A stretch of DNA of 23,373 nt from a virus, in the IMG/VR virus record IMGVR_UViG_3300034790_000020, positions 1 through 23,373 of that record, one strand, 5' to 3'. The notes beneath the pieces were generated by a model. That model was not told where the DNA came from, did not search any database, and was given only the letters and a program-made list of their open reading frames with translations. Position numbers and translations under genes: made by a program. Shown here one piece after another: positions 1-8,821 of this stretch (positions are counted from its first letter, which is position 1; every line of letters begins with the position of its first letter).

Positions 1-205
1 GTATGTTATGACTAGTATCAGTCTCGTAGATAATACCACTCCATCTACCATCTGGTAAAGACTTCTTGTTGAAGTCTCGTATTAACCAAATGTATGCTAT
101 GTTAACTAATTTATAATCTGCTTCATTTTCTTTTAATGCTGCGTTAACAATTTGTTCTAGTTGCTTTGTCTTTGTCTGTCTATGCTTCTTTAAATATTCC
201 TGCAT
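1..205 (-). CDS. Hypothetical protein, N-terminal part only (runs off the left edge)
   Basis: An open frame begins at an ATG at 205 and stays open for 68 codons to the window edge. Two ATGs are adjacent (208 and 205). I prefer 205 because a GGGAG Shine-Dalgarno lies only 1 base from the first ATG but 4 bases from the second. The visible protein starts MQEYLKKHRQTKTKQ, continues as a charged helix and then has the segment IAYIWLIRDFNKKSLPDGRW. It lies 11 bases after the J-like tail-tip gene and so is probably the next gene of the late operon. I do not recognise the family. A tail-tip accessory or a host-lysis gene are both possible by position, but nothing visible decides it. Confidence 0.6.
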   Translation of the reverse strand, partial: MQEYLKKHRQTKTKQLEQIVNAALKENEADYKLVNIAYIWLIRDFNKKSLPDGRWSGIIYETDTSHNI

Positions 206-216
206 CATTCTCCCTG

Positions 217-1638
217 TTATACTAATTCAATTGATGATTCGTATTCTGTTGCGGTAATACTAATAGTATCATCTGCTGTTAATTCTAATGACATCACCCT
301 AAACTTCTTAGTTGTCCAACCGAAGTTAGGTAAATCCATTTCTATAATATCGCCCGCTTCTACTTTTAATAACACATGTGCACCTTCAAAGTTAATACCA
401 ATTCCATAACGACTTGTGTTAATTTTATATTGTGCTAATAATGATACCATTACAGGATCATCTATTAAATCTAAGACAATTTGTGTTTCCAATATAGACC
501 CATTATCTTCTGCAAGATAAGTTGCGTTATCAACTACGATAATATCGTCATTGTAATTAGTTCCTACTGTTGGGTTTCTATAGTTTGCGGTGATTTTATT
601 AAACTTTGCTGCTTTTTCTGGTAGACTTACTGTTACTGATGACAGTATATGACTACTATTTATAACCATAGCAGTTGGCTCATTTTGGTGCTTGATACGA
701 AGAGTATACTTGCCCGCTTGGAATGCTAATACCCCATTCATTGATTCTAGTATTTCAGATATATTGTTATAGAGACTTTCACTTGTTGGTATAATACCAT
801 TAACCTTGAAGACATTCCAAGTCTTTATTTTTGCTGCTTTAAAACTCGCTAAATCAACGTGTAAACCAGCAAGATAGTTTCCATTAGAGTCATGTTCTAA
901 ACCTTTACCAAATCGTTTATTTGTCAAGTAATCATATAACACATCAACTGGGTTTGCGTCGGCAGCACTGAATAATGTAGATGGGATAGTGGCACCAGCA
1001 AATATATTTGAAACATTTTGAATTTTTTTACCTTCTATTGTAGCAGTAATAAGTGGAACACCACCCTTGAATATTTCTGGGTCTGCTTGTATTTTTATTG
1101 CAAGGTATGCAATACCTTGTAATCTGTGATTGCTTGTCCAAACACCAGAACCAATACTATTGGTCATGATAGTGTCAACTGTTTGATTATCTGCACCACT
1201 GTGGAATACGATATTACCATTAGTTAATGCTGGTGCGTAAGTTGATATAAAGCCTGACAACCCACCATTAGTGAATGTGCCACCATTATCAATATCCCAC
1301 ACAACTACATCATTAAACCATAATTGTTTGATATTACCAACTTCGCCTTCTGTCATTGCTAATACTATATTAAGATATTCATCACCAGCAAGATCGCCAC
1401 TGCCATTTGATGTATCAATATATGCACGAGTTCCACCTAGTCTTGATTTACCATATAATATTGAAATAGGATCATTATTGCTGTTTTTGTTGACCATGAC
1501 TGAGCGGGAAGCAATCTTTGCTGCCATCTTTGCTTCTGCACGACTTTGCATGACTTGACCCAAAGCAAAGCCAATAACCACTCTTGCTATAATTGCGCCA
1601 ATACTTGCACCAAATAACCATGCTGCGAACACGCTCAT
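217..1638 (-). CDS. Tail-tip / central hub protein, lambda gpJ-like (short form)
   Basis: This 473-aa protein probably forms the tail-tip hub. A hydrophobic N-terminal stretch (about residues 3-30, with SIGAIIARVVIGFALG) precedes the segment NNDPISILYGKSRLGGTRAYID. That segment resembles the P-(I/V)-x-x-x-YG-(R/K)-x-R-x-GG signature near the start of J-like tip proteins. The rest is beta-rich, with EYLNIVLAMTEGEVGNIKQLWFN typical of the first hub domain and a C-terminus (VEAGDIIEMDLPNFGW) typical of the later hub domain. I chose the ATG at 1638 over an upstream TTG at 1653, because it overlaps the stop of the K-like gene as TAATG and has a GGAG at 1648-1651. At 473 aa it is under half the length of lambda gpJ (1132 aa), so the C-terminal receptor-binding part appears to be absent. 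Host recognition may rest on the separate fibres. The family assignment is inferred from motif and gene order. Confidence 0.7.
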   Translation of the reverse strand: MSVFAAWLFGASIGAIIARVVIGFALGQVMQSRAEAKMAAKIASRSVMVNKNSNNDPISILYGKSRLGGTRAYIDTSNGSGDLAGDEYLNIVLAMTEGEVGNIKQLWFNDVVVWDIDNGGTFTNGGLSGFISTYAPALTNGNIVFHSGADNQTVDTIMTNSIGSGVWTSNHRLQGIAYLAIKIQADPEIFKGGVPLITATIEGKKIQNVSNIFAGATIPSTLFSAADANPVDVLYDYLTNKRFGKGLEHDSNGNYLAGLHVDLASFKAAKIKTWNVFKVNGIIPTSESLYNNISEILESMNGVLAFQAGKYTLRIKHQNEPTAMVINSSHILSSVTVSLPEKAAKFNKITANYRNPTVGTNYNDDIIVVDNATYLAEDNGSILETQIVLDLIDDPVMVSLLAQYKINTSRYGIGINFEGAHVLLKVEAGDIIEMDLPNFGWTTKKFRVMSLELTADDTISITATEYESSIELV

Positions 1639-2039
1639 TACGCTTGTCTCCAAACCGAATCGTAGTCAAGCAATGATGGATTTAAGCGGATTAATCCTCT
1701 TTCTTCGTCCATTGTATACAACGAGTTATTAAATACCAATAAAGCATCATATAAGTGCTTCTTTCTTACCACCACTATGTCACCATCTTTTAACTTGGGC
1801 TTCTTTGCAGTTAATTCCTTATACGAGTTTGATGCTAACCAACTCTTTATTGTTACAAAGTTTCTACCGAAGCGAGTTGCTTCTGCGTAACTATTATATT
1901 TTCTATATAAGGATAAGTTTTTATTTGTTCCAAACCGGACATCATGCCAACAGAATATAAACATCATACAATCTGTCTCTCCCCATCTGTGTTCTATTGA
2001 TGACCACTGTGTAATATATCTTGCTAATTCTAGTTTCAT
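1638..2039 (-). CDS. Tail assembly / NlpC-P60-like protein (lambda gpK C-terminal-like, DUF6950 type)
   Basis: This 133-aa protein sits between the L-like and J-like genes, the position of gpK in lambda-type tails. The motif RWGETDC gives a candidate nucleophile Cys24. The helix after it (MMFIFCWHDV) and the later KDGDIVVVRKKHLYDALLVF fit the small NlpC/P60-like fold of the DUF6950 type. His95 might be a catalytic partner, but the usual H-x-G-I context is missing, so peptidase activity is uncertain. No JAMM metalloprotease domain is present, unlike full gpK. I chose the ATG at 2039, which overlaps the preceding stop as ATGA, over one 15 bases upstream that lacks a Shine-Dalgarno. The probable role is tail-tip assembly or local peptidoglycan cleavage during DNA entry. 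Confidence 0.65.
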   Translation of the reverse strand: MKLELARYITQWSSIEHRWGETDCMMFIFCWHDVRFGTNKNLSLYRKYNSYAEATRFGRNFVTIKSWLASNSYKELTAKKPKLKDGDIVVVRKKHLYDALLVFNNSLYTMDEERGLIRLNPSLLDYDSVWRQA

Positions 2040-2614
2040 GCTGGTTTTTTCCATTCTATTTGTTTTTGTATATCTTTGCTATATTCAAATCCCAGGTCTG
2101 CTGGGAAATACGATTGCTGACTTGTATTATTAGTATGTCTACCAGTAATACGTGCGAAGTTAGACCAATGACTACTTGTAGTTATGCTTACATTTGAACC
2201 CTCTTCTCCTAGACCATCATTGATAGATGCACTGTCTATGAATCCTTTATATACTTCAAGACTATCTTGATAAACATCGTATTCATAATAAGCACGATGA
2301 ATAATGATATCTTTGTCTATATAATCTACTCCTAATACTTCTTGCATAAATGGCAATGAGGCGTTTTCCAAATAAGCAAGCCCGCTTATTGAGATATTCA
2401 ATTTTTGTATTTCAAATCCAATATCTTCTACAATATTATCAATAGATAATAACGCACCAGCCATTTTATAATTGTTACCACCATAAGATATATCAAATGG
2501 TGCATTGGTTAAATAATAACCATTGTTAACACCGATGTATACTAGTTCATAATACTGAACTACTGGTTTGCTTGTAGTGGCGATTAAGCCACTACTCATA
2601 TTTCTATTTGCCAT
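2036..2614 (-). CDS. Minor tail protein, lambda gpL-like (DUF2163/DUF1833-like)
   Basis: This 192-aa protein lies just before the K-like and J-like genes, where lambda-type tails encode gpL. Visible features are YYELVYIGVNNGYYLTNAPFDISYGG near the N-terminus and then DIGFEIQKLNISISGL. These match the pattern of the family: a first segment describing a loaded surface, then a strand with an ISG-type turn. The segment YDVYQDSLEVYKGFIDSASI follows the usual L-like order, and the C-terminus GRHTNNTSQQSYFPADLGFEYSKD resembles the typical GxxT.....FPxDxGF-(E/D) ending. Lambda gpL carries an iron-sulfur cluster held by cysteines, but this protein has no cysteine, so no cluster is expected. The start overlaps the preceding stop as TAATG with AGGAAG 9 bases upstream. 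Confidence 0.72.
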   Translation of the reverse strand: MANRNMSSGLIATTSKPVVQYYELVYIGVNNGYYLTNAPFDISYGGNNYKMAGALLSIDNIVEDIGFEIQKLNISISGLAYLENASLPFMQEVLGVDYIDKDIIIHRAYYEYDVYQDSLEVYKGFIDSASINDGLGEEGSNVSITTSSHWSNFARITGRHTNNTSQQSYFPADLGFEYSKDIQKQIEWKKPA

Positions 2615-5600
2615 TATGAATAACTTCCTGTTTCAAATCCTACTGTGACGTTATATAAACCAAATGTATCAACAGTGTATTGGAACTCATCACTATCAAG
2701 TGATACAACTATCCAGTATGGATTCTTATATATCTTAGTTCCATTAATTACATTATAAGGATTTCCATAAGCAATTCTTATTTCTGCTTCACCATAAACG
2801 TTTGCGTCTACTGTATTTAACACAGTTGACACACCACCATTTTGATTGCCAGTAGCGATGATCATCTCACCTTTCTTGAACACATCTTGCTCATTACTGT
2901 TGAAACCACCTAACTTTAATAAGGTTTCACCAGCAACATAAGGTGTAACATGTCTAGGATTAGACCTTGATGCATTTGTATTGAAGTTTAATACCTTACC
3001 ACCCCATAAAGCGACAACCAGATAGAATGTTGCTGCTTGACCACGTGCTGCTTGTGCATCGGCATGTAACTCTTGAAACTCTGCTTTGGTTAAGTTAGTG
3101 TAATTTACTTCTAACTTAGTTTTAACAAACCCAGAAGACCTAACATATTTTCTACCATTCTGTGACATATTAGTTGTGCTTGGTTGCACATAGGTAATAC
3201 TAGCACTAGTAGGTATGACATCTTTAGCAAACATCTTTCCAGCACCTTGATAACCAGATAGATTAGTCCATGCATTATTAATATCAAAGTAGTCTTCCAT
3301 TGCAGCCGTATTGGGTGCAGGAGGGACATATTGACTTGGTGGTTCTTGAATTGGAAATACTAATTCACCATCTGTGGCAAACGTTCCAGTAGTGACTATA
3401 GTCGCTCCAGTAACATGACCGATAGAGTCTGTTGCAATTGTTATATCTGGTTGCAGTCCGATTACCGATGGAGTTCCACCAGCATCTCTTGCCATAGTAT
3501 AGTTAACTTCTGCACCAGGAACTCTGACACCAGATGTGTTAAGATATCCATAATCTGCATTGGCAGGAATACTCAGGTTAAGACTTAACAATCTATATCG
3601 GTTTGTCTCACTAGTTGATATTGTCAAGTGACCAGTTGTTGCATTAACATAATTCAAAACAGGAATAGTATATTGATTAGGTGGAGTATACACTTCGGTG
3701 ACTGTTCCAGTAGTTGAGTTTGTCACGATTAATATTGGCAAACTTAGGGCAAAACCACCTAAGTCTGCATATGTAGTATAAAGATAAGATCCAGTAGTTT
3801 TAGTTAATAGTGACGATTGCCAAGTCAATGGGATAGTGAATGCAGCGTCAGAATATAATTTATATTCATTTGCATTTGTTTGTTTTTCACCATAAACTGT
3901 TGCATATCTTTCATGCACATTGCGATGTATCTGTTGTTCCTCAGTCCAGAATACATCAAATATTTCCTGTCCTGTCAAACCATAATAATCAGACACTACT
4001 GAGTCAAACTGTCCATAACCAAAGTTTGTTGCAAATGATGTGCGTTCACCATTAGGCATACCAGTCAGCAATCGTGCCGTATCATAATCATAGGTAAATC
4101 CGCCAGTAACTGCTTCTACTCTGTATGTGCCGATCCAGGTTCCACTATCTCTGCCCATTAGTAAACGGTCGCCGTCATAATTTAACTGTATTGAGTAAGA
4201 TGCGTCGTAACCAATGGACGCTGCACCGTCTAAATGGGTGTATGTATTATTATTTGGGAATATCTTTCCTAATACTTGCCAGCCAGACTTATACTCGTAA
4301 TCTGTCTGAGAGATTGCAAGGAACATACCATCGCCACTTAATGATATAATATTGGAGTTGTTGAACAGACTTGGGATATTCGGGTCTGGATCATCTAATA
4401 AGAATGTATATATTAATGTCCAAGAAGTTCCAAACTCATAGATCAGTATTGTATCCATCTCATTAAATGTGAAGTTATTACTTCTTGGCTTCATACGAGC
4501 GACTGCGAATACACTGCCGTCGGAACTTGAAGTTATGTTAAGGTCGGTGTTCGGGCTATGTTCGTTGTATCCAATTAAGGTTGATTGGTCGCCGCGTATT
4601 AATGCTTCTGTCACAGTATAAGACCATGAATCAAACGCATGTTTTAATATTCTAACAGCACCGCGATAACTTTCATAAGTCCAGTCATTTAGGAACATAA
4701 CGTTTCCATCGGCACTTAATGTGATACTTGTGGTATTCCATTGGTTATTTGATATTGGTGGATTATCACTTGGTGTAATAGTCTTAGCAACTGCCCATCC
4801 AAGACCACTTCGCTCATGTATCCTAATGTCAGTGCCGTCTGTTGTTAATATAACATTGTCTCCACCAAACGCGACCAAATTTTCTCCAGAGTTTAATGTG
4901 GTAACGCTAACAACTGATGACCAGTTATTTTCAACACCTGGACCAGTTAACATTTCGTATTCGGTAACTGAACTACCCTGTTGCACAATTTTAATTTTGC
5001 CATTATGCGACAATTTAGATACAGTTATTTCATTCACTGTAGACGCTGTTTCAATTAGCGTTCGTGTCTCAGTCGGAGCAGATAATATAATATTATCATT
5101 GTTTACGCTAATCGTAGAGGAATCTAATGTTAATAATATTGTATCGTCAGATACTAGTTTATACGATAATGCATTCACTGGCTGATTATTCGTATATGAT
5201 AATAAGTTTGTCCCACCAACATCTGATGATACATTAAATGTGTCAGCATTAACTACTTGAATATAATATGTTTCTCCATTGAAGTCATTGCCAATGGATC
5301 CGTCAAACCCACTCATTAAGACTTCTGTTCCAGTGGTCATTTCGTTGCCTATTAGCGTAAACACACATGGACCAGCAGCAGTTGCAGACGTTATATTGGC
5401 ATCTTCCAAGTCATAAAACAATATCTCATTGGTAAGTGCAGAGTCTGCGAAGAACTTTAAGCCAATGCCGAAGGTGCCGCCTTCGTCTTTAACATATAAC
5501 TCTTGGTTGTTATAATACTGACCAAATGATCCATCCATGCCAGTGATTAATATCTTTTGTCCATCATGCATGTCATGTGCATAGATTGTGCCAAACAACA

Positions 5601-5922
5601 CTGATCCATTTGCATCTTTAAGTGAACTTGCAACATCTGCTTCTATTAATTCTTTTGTTCCAATTAATAATGGATAGGTATACAGATCATGTATTGATAT
5701 ATGATGGAATTCTCCTCTATCCCAATAATAGTCGTTAAACTTTGAGATGTTACTCATTAAGTCACTTACTGTATCAACTGGCGCAGTTCCAGTCCACGAC
5801 AGATAGTTGCCATCTTTCAGGTCTTGTATTCTTTTTTGGAATCCATCAGAACCATCACCTACATACAATGGGTCTATGTATGAGGTGGCTGCGTTGTTTG
5901 GGTATGTAAAGATTGCTTTCAT
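2614..5922 (-). CDS. Large multi-domain minor tail protein (distal-tail position) with apparent beta-propeller insert
   Basis: This 1102-aa protein lies directly after the tape measure and before the L-like gene, where a distal tail or gpM-like protein is expected. Three regions can be seen. Residues about 110-240 hold at least two copies of a small beta motif (KILITGMDGSFG and EVLMSGFDGSIG, each followed by a Y-(Y/V)-containing strand), like the FCCH-type repeats found in phage structural proteins. Residues about 340-620 show four or five blade-like repeats of a pattern such as SxDGxxxxx followed by a strand ending in an aromatic residue (SADGNVMFL, SSDGSVFAV, SGDGMFLAI, NYDGDRLLM), suggesting a beta-propeller. 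Residues about 900-1102 (FVKTKLEVNYTNLTKAEF to the C-terminus VTVGFETGSYS) resemble a compact tail-ring module and could be the core function. The start follows the previous stop directly (TAAATG) with AAGGAA upstream. The role is inferred from position, and the propeller could bind host surface polymers. Confidence 0.65.
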   Translation of the reverse strand: MKAIFTYPNNAATSYIDPLYVGDGSDGFQKRIQDLKDGNYLSWTGTAPVDTVSDLMSNISKFNDYYWDRGEFHHISIHDLYTYPLLIGTKELIEADVASSLKDANGSVLFGTIYAHDMHDGQKILITGMDGSFGQYYNNQELYVKDEGGTFGIGLKFFADSALTNEILFYDLEDANITSATAAGPCVFTLIGNEMTTGTEVLMSGFDGSIGNDFNGETYYIQVVNADTFNVSSDVGGTNLLSYTNNQPVNALSYKLVSDDTILLTLDSSTISVNNDNIILSAPTETRTLIETASTVNEITVSKLSHNGKIKIVQQGSSVTEYEMLTGPGVENNWSSVVSVTTLNSGENLVAFGGDNVILTTDGTDIRIHERSGLGWAVAKTITPSDNPPISNNQWNTTSITLSADGNVMFLNDWTYESYRGAVRILKHAFDSWSYTVTEALIRGDQSTLIGYNEHSPNTDLNITSSSDGSVFAVARMKPRSNNFTFNEMDTILIYEFGTSWTLIYTFLLDDPDPNIPSLFNNSNIISLSGDGMFLAISQTDYEYKSGWQVLGKIFPNNNTYTHLDGAASIGYDASYSIQLNYDGDRLLMGRDSGTWIGTYRVEAVTGGFTYDYDTARLLTGMPNGERTSFATNFGYGQFDSVVSDYYGLTGQEIFDVFWTEEQQIHRNVHERYATVYGEKQTNANEYKLYSDAAFTIPLTWQSSLLTKTTGSYLYTTYADLGGFALSLPILIVTNSTTGTVTEVYTPPNQYTIPVLNYVNATTGHLTISTSETNRYRLLSLNLSIPANADYGYLNTSGVRVPGAEVNYTMARDAGGTPSVIGLQPDITIATDSIGHVTGATIVTTGTFATDGELVFPIQEPPSQYVPPAPNTAAMEDYFDINNAWTNLSGYQGAGKMFAKDVIPTSASITYVQPSTTNMSQNGRKYVRSSGFVKTKLEVNYTNLTKAEFQELHADAQAARGQAATFYLVVALWGGKVLNFNTNASRSNPRHVTPYVAGETLLKLGGFNSNEQDVFKKGEMIIATGNQNGGVSTVLNTVDANVYGEAEIRIAYGNPYNVINGTKIYKNPYWIVVSLDSDEFQYTVDTFGLYNVTVGFETGSYS

Positions 5923-8037
5923 TTAATTATATATTCCTTGCTTTCCGCGTCTTGAGTAAGCATTATGAATAATACCTTCAACTTCGCGCTTATGATCTAT
6001 TAGGAACTGAGTTCCCGATTGTGTGTCTATTGCATTGATATTTATCGTTACATTTTGACCACCACCAGAATTCATCTCACCATTCAATGGTGTAACATTG
6101 GCTGGTCCTGTAATCAACTCTGCACCCGCTTCACCTGCAATACCGACTTGACCATTTCCAAGGTATCCACCGTTTGCGAACGTAGGTAATACACTCATAA
6201 CAAAGTCACCTAGAGGACTTCCTCCAAATGCTGAACCTAACATGCTACCTAGACCATTGATCAATGGTGCAACAAGCATCTGATTAATGAGGTTAGATAT
6301 CAATTGATCTACCCAACTATCTAAGAAATCACCGAATGAACGGAACAATCCTTTACCAGCCATTATGCCCTTTGTCACACTATCAGACATACTTTCTGAC
6401 ATATCTGCCCAGTAATCGCTTACAGTATATGCGGTTTCTAACGCTTCGTTACGCATATCACCATATAACTTATAACCGGCAATTATCTTCTTCTGATATT
6501 CGTCTGCTGACTTCATGGCTAATGCATCTGCATCTTGACGAGCATAACCATATTCTCTATATGCTTGCGTAGTATTTTCTAATGTTCGTGCATCGTCAGC
6601 ATCAGTGACACCTTGTGAACGTAAAGAACCAAGATCAATATACGCTTTCGTGAGTTTTGCCAGTTCAGCGCGTTTCGCCATCATTGCGACTATTTCTTCT
6701 TGCGCTGCGACTTGACCTATACCATATAATGAGTATTGTTTGTTTAGGTTGTGCACCTTATTGGCGTGGTTGATCTTTTCAATTCTTGCATTATCATCTG
6801 CGATGTTTCGCAACTGACCATACATATCATATTGTTTTCTCAGCGCGAGTTCCTGTGGCGAGGATGAATCTTGCAATGTATTAGATTGAAGCGCGTTTTG
6901 TATTTTATTGAGTTGTCTGACAGATTCTTCTGCTTGTGCTAATTTCGCTTCTATTGCAGTGGTGTCAATACCAGCAGCAGACAGTTTAAGATACTGTTTA
7001 CCTAATGCAGAAACCAATAGTTGCTGTCTTAATAATAAATCGTTTCGCTCAATAATGGATTTTTGTTCTTTTTCACCAGCAGTTGATGCGAAATATGCAT
7101 TAATACCTTCCAATTCTTCTTTGTATGATATTAAAGCAGTCGTAGCCGCATCTGTTAAACCTGCTTGATCGTCAATATTTCCGTTCGCTTCTGCAAGTCT
7201 CACACTGTATTGGGATAATATAACTGTAGCGACTCTTAAAGATTCTTCGTATAACCAGGTCGCTCCTGTTGATTCACCTACAGCAACGGCAAACCTATCA
7301 AACGCGTCACCGAACGCAGTTTCTAATTGCCCAATGGTTGTTTGCATTTTATTGAAAGACTCGGTGATCTCATTTGAGTTTAATAACAATGAAGAGAATA
7401 CTTCTGCTGTTAACTTACCTTGTCCTGCCAGTTCACGCAACTTGCCTACAGTCAAACCAGATTCACGCGCCATAATGGCAAGTGCTCCACCCATACCCTC
7501 TACAATAGAGTTGAATTCATCACCACGCACAGTTCCAGATGCCATCGCTTGACCAAACTGCTTAATAACACCAGCAGATGTTGACGCATCAGCGCCAGAT
7601 ACTTGTAATGCTTGTGATAGTTTGGTTGTTAATTTCTCTACTTTGCTGCTGCTGAATCCTAATGACTCAGTTGCTAATGTTAGATCAGAGTATAATTCTA
7701 CTGTAGACTTGAAACTAGTTCTGTTGGCTGCTGCAACCTTTCTAAGTCGGTCGGTCGTATTTGCCAGATCTTCGGTGCCATTAGTGACAAGTCTTAATCT
7801 GTTCTGGAGGTTTTGATATACTCTGGTTGAGTCTATCGTTGATTTGGCTAAAGTCACAACCGCTACGCCTAGTGCAGCGACACCAGCAACGGCAAGTTTG
7901 CTTGCCATGCCCATCCCGCGTATGCTAGATGTGGTTGATTTAGTGGTTGTATCTAGGCTTTGTAATTTTCTCTCTACGTTGCTAAGAGTTCTTCCAGTTT
8001 TGTCCTGGGCTTTGATGATGATATCATAATCTGCCAT
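5923..8037 (-). CDS. Tail tape measure protein
   Basis: This 704-aa protein sets tail length and helps DNA pass into the host. After an N-terminal charged region comes a hydrophobic segment (KLAVAGVAALGVAVVTLA, about residues 47-64). Residues about 70-260 match the tape-measure domain seen in many phages, with YQNLQNRLRLVTNGTEDLA, QALQVSGADASTSAGVIKQF and RGDEFNSIVEGM. The middle is helical with many AxxL and YG segments. The C-terminus has SNLINQMLVAPLINGLGSML and the motif FANGGYLGNGQ followed by GEAGAELITG, which is typical of lambda gpH-type C-termini. At about 0.15 nm per residue it predicts a tail near 105 nm. The start has AGGAAA 7 bases upstream, inside the end of the frameshifted chaperone frame. 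Translation of the two is probably coupled. Confidence 0.93.
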   Translation of the reverse strand: MADYDIIIKAQDKTGRTLSNVERKLQSLDTTTKSTTSSIRGMGMASKLAVAGVAALGVAVVTLAKSTIDSTRVYQNLQNRLRLVTNGTEDLANTTDRLRKVAAANRTSFKSTVELYSDLTLATESLGFSSSKVEKLTTKLSQALQVSGADASTSAGVIKQFGQAMASGTVRGDEFNSIVEGMGGALAIMARESGLTVGKLRELAGQGKLTAEVFSSLLLNSNEITESFNKMQTTIGQLETAFGDAFDRFAVAVGESTGATWLYEESLRVATVILSQYSVRLAEANGNIDDQAGLTDAATTALISYKEELEGINAYFASTAGEKEQKSIIERNDLLLRQQLLVSALGKQYLKLSAAGIDTTAIEAKLAQAEESVRQLNKIQNALQSNTLQDSSSPQELALRKQYDMYGQLRNIADDNARIEKINHANKVHNLNKQYSLYGIGQVAAQEEIVAMMAKRAELAKLTKAYIDLGSLRSQGVTDADDARTLENTTQAYREYGYARQDADALAMKSADEYQKKIIAGYKLYGDMRNEALETAYTVSDYWADMSESMSDSVTKGIMAGKGLFRSFGDFLDSWVDQLISNLINQMLVAPLINGLGSMLGSAFGGSPLGDFVMSVLPTFANGGYLGNGQVGIAGEAGAELITGPANVTPLNGEMNSGGGQNVTININAIDTQSGTQFLIDHKREVEGIIHNAYSRRGKQGIYN

Positions 8038-8041
8038 GTGT

Positions 8042-8523
8042 TTATTTCCTTTTGGCTAATTCGGACTTGTGTTTGTAATACAAGTTCCATGAACGAAGTT
8101 CTAATGAACTAACATTATTCAACACCCACTCTACACTAGTATGCATCTGTTCCGCTATTTGATAAAGAAAGAATATCTCTTTATCTTTTATTAGTTTCCC
8201 AGTTCGTCCTCATCAACTCCCTTGTTGATGTGACTTGCTAATCGCATTAATACTTCTGGATCAACTTCGTGCATTAATGTTACTCTGTCTGCGCCTTTGA
8301 ATAATTTCTTACCATCGGCATCACATGCTTTTGATATAATTGATTCAACTAATGCTTCTGCTAATTTACCTTCTGTGTGCAGTTTTAACACTTTCTGTTC
8401 ATCTGCTAATGAAGTGATACCTTTAAAATAAATGGTTGTTTCCCATTCAGGCACTTCTATTGATTGTAAAATACCTGATAACTGTGCTTTGTAATGTGCT
8501 GTTGCGTTTTCTAAAATGCTCAT
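8042..8523 (-). CDS. Tail assembly chaperone, frameshifted long form (lambda gpGT-like)
   Basis: I read this product from the sequence. Ribosomes translating the 110-aa short form meet GGGAAAC (8200-8194, read G-GGA-AAC in frame) directly before the UAA stop. A -1 slip lets them continue with CTA-ATA-AAA-GAT for 50 more residues, from LIKDKEIFFLYQIAEQ to the end YYKHKSELAKRK, stopping at 8042-8044. The fusion is 160 aa. The extension has no other start signal, fills an otherwise empty gap exactly and ends 4 bases before the tape measure start, as in lambda-type G/GT pairs. In lambda, GT binds both the tape measure and the tail tube protein. The slip site and the open frame are seen. Function and efficiency are inferred. 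No strong downstream pseudoknot was identified. Confidence 0.88.
8191..8523 (-). CDS. Tail assembly chaperone, short form (lambda gpG-like)
   Basis: This 110-aa helical protein is the main, unshifted product of the chaperone locus. It starts with ATGA overlapping the end of the gp10-like gene and ends at the UAA directly after the GGGAAAC slip site. The sequence is rich in acidic residues at the end (GVDEDELGN) and contains helices such as KLAEALVESIISKACDADGK and the segment PEVLMRLASHINKG. Chaperones of this kind coat the tape measure during tail assembly and are not found in the virion. Identification rests on its position between the tail tube and tape measure genes, its size, helical character and the frameshift site, rather than on a clear sequence motif. 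Confidence 0.85.
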   Translation of the reverse strand: MSILENATAHYKAQLSGILQSIEVPEWETTIYFKGITSLADEQKVLKLHTEGKLAEALVESIISKACDADGKKLFKGADRVTLMHEVDPEVLMRLASHINKGVDEDELGN

Positions 8524-8813
8524 CTTGCCTGCCTCGTTCTTTTTAATGTTGGGTTAAACATACCTTTTGGTGCTTGCTTACTATGACCATTATCCAACAC
8601 TGCCGAATAAGGCACTCTGTTGGTGAACAATATGTAAGAAGATTTCTCACCTAATTGGTTGTTATAGTTCTTGACCCACCCGCGCTTTGCACGACCGGTG
8701 TCAACTGGGGTTAATTTAACTAACGACTTAAAGAAGTCGTTAATATACTTGTTAAAATCATGCCCAATCTCGGCACGCAAATCTTTCATTGTGTTTTTGC
8801 TTTGATTGGACAT
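8520..8813 (-). CDS. HK97 gp10-like neck / tail completion protein
   Basis: This 97-aa protein carries the signature VKLTPVDTGRAKRGWVKNYN (about residues 32-51), a close match to the TPVDTG-(R/x)-L-x-x-x-W motif of the HK97 gp10-like family. A second hallmark follows near residues 61-77 (LFTNRVPYSAVLDNGHS), matching the usual N-x-x-x-YA-x-x-x-E-x-G(H/W)S segment with Asp in place of Glu. Family members join head and tail or complete the tail end. The C-terminus is unusually short: it ends in FNPTLKRTRQAR without the usual long final helix. The gene follows the tail tube gene by 8 bases and overlaps the chaperone start by 4 bases (ATGA), so it is probably translated by coupling. Confidence 0.8.
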   Translation of the reverse strand: MSNQSKNTMKDLRAEIGHDFNKYINDFFKSLVKLTPVDTGRAKRGWVKNYNNQLGEKSSYILFTNRVPYSAVLDNGHSKQAPKGMFNPTLKRTRQAR

Positions 8814-8821
8814 AGGTTACT

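Noticed and set aside
4721-5185. A 154-codon open frame on the plus strand inside the large tail protein gene.
   Set aside because: It lies wholly opposite a well-supported gene, has no family resemblance or convincing start signal, and its composition follows the opposite-strand codons.
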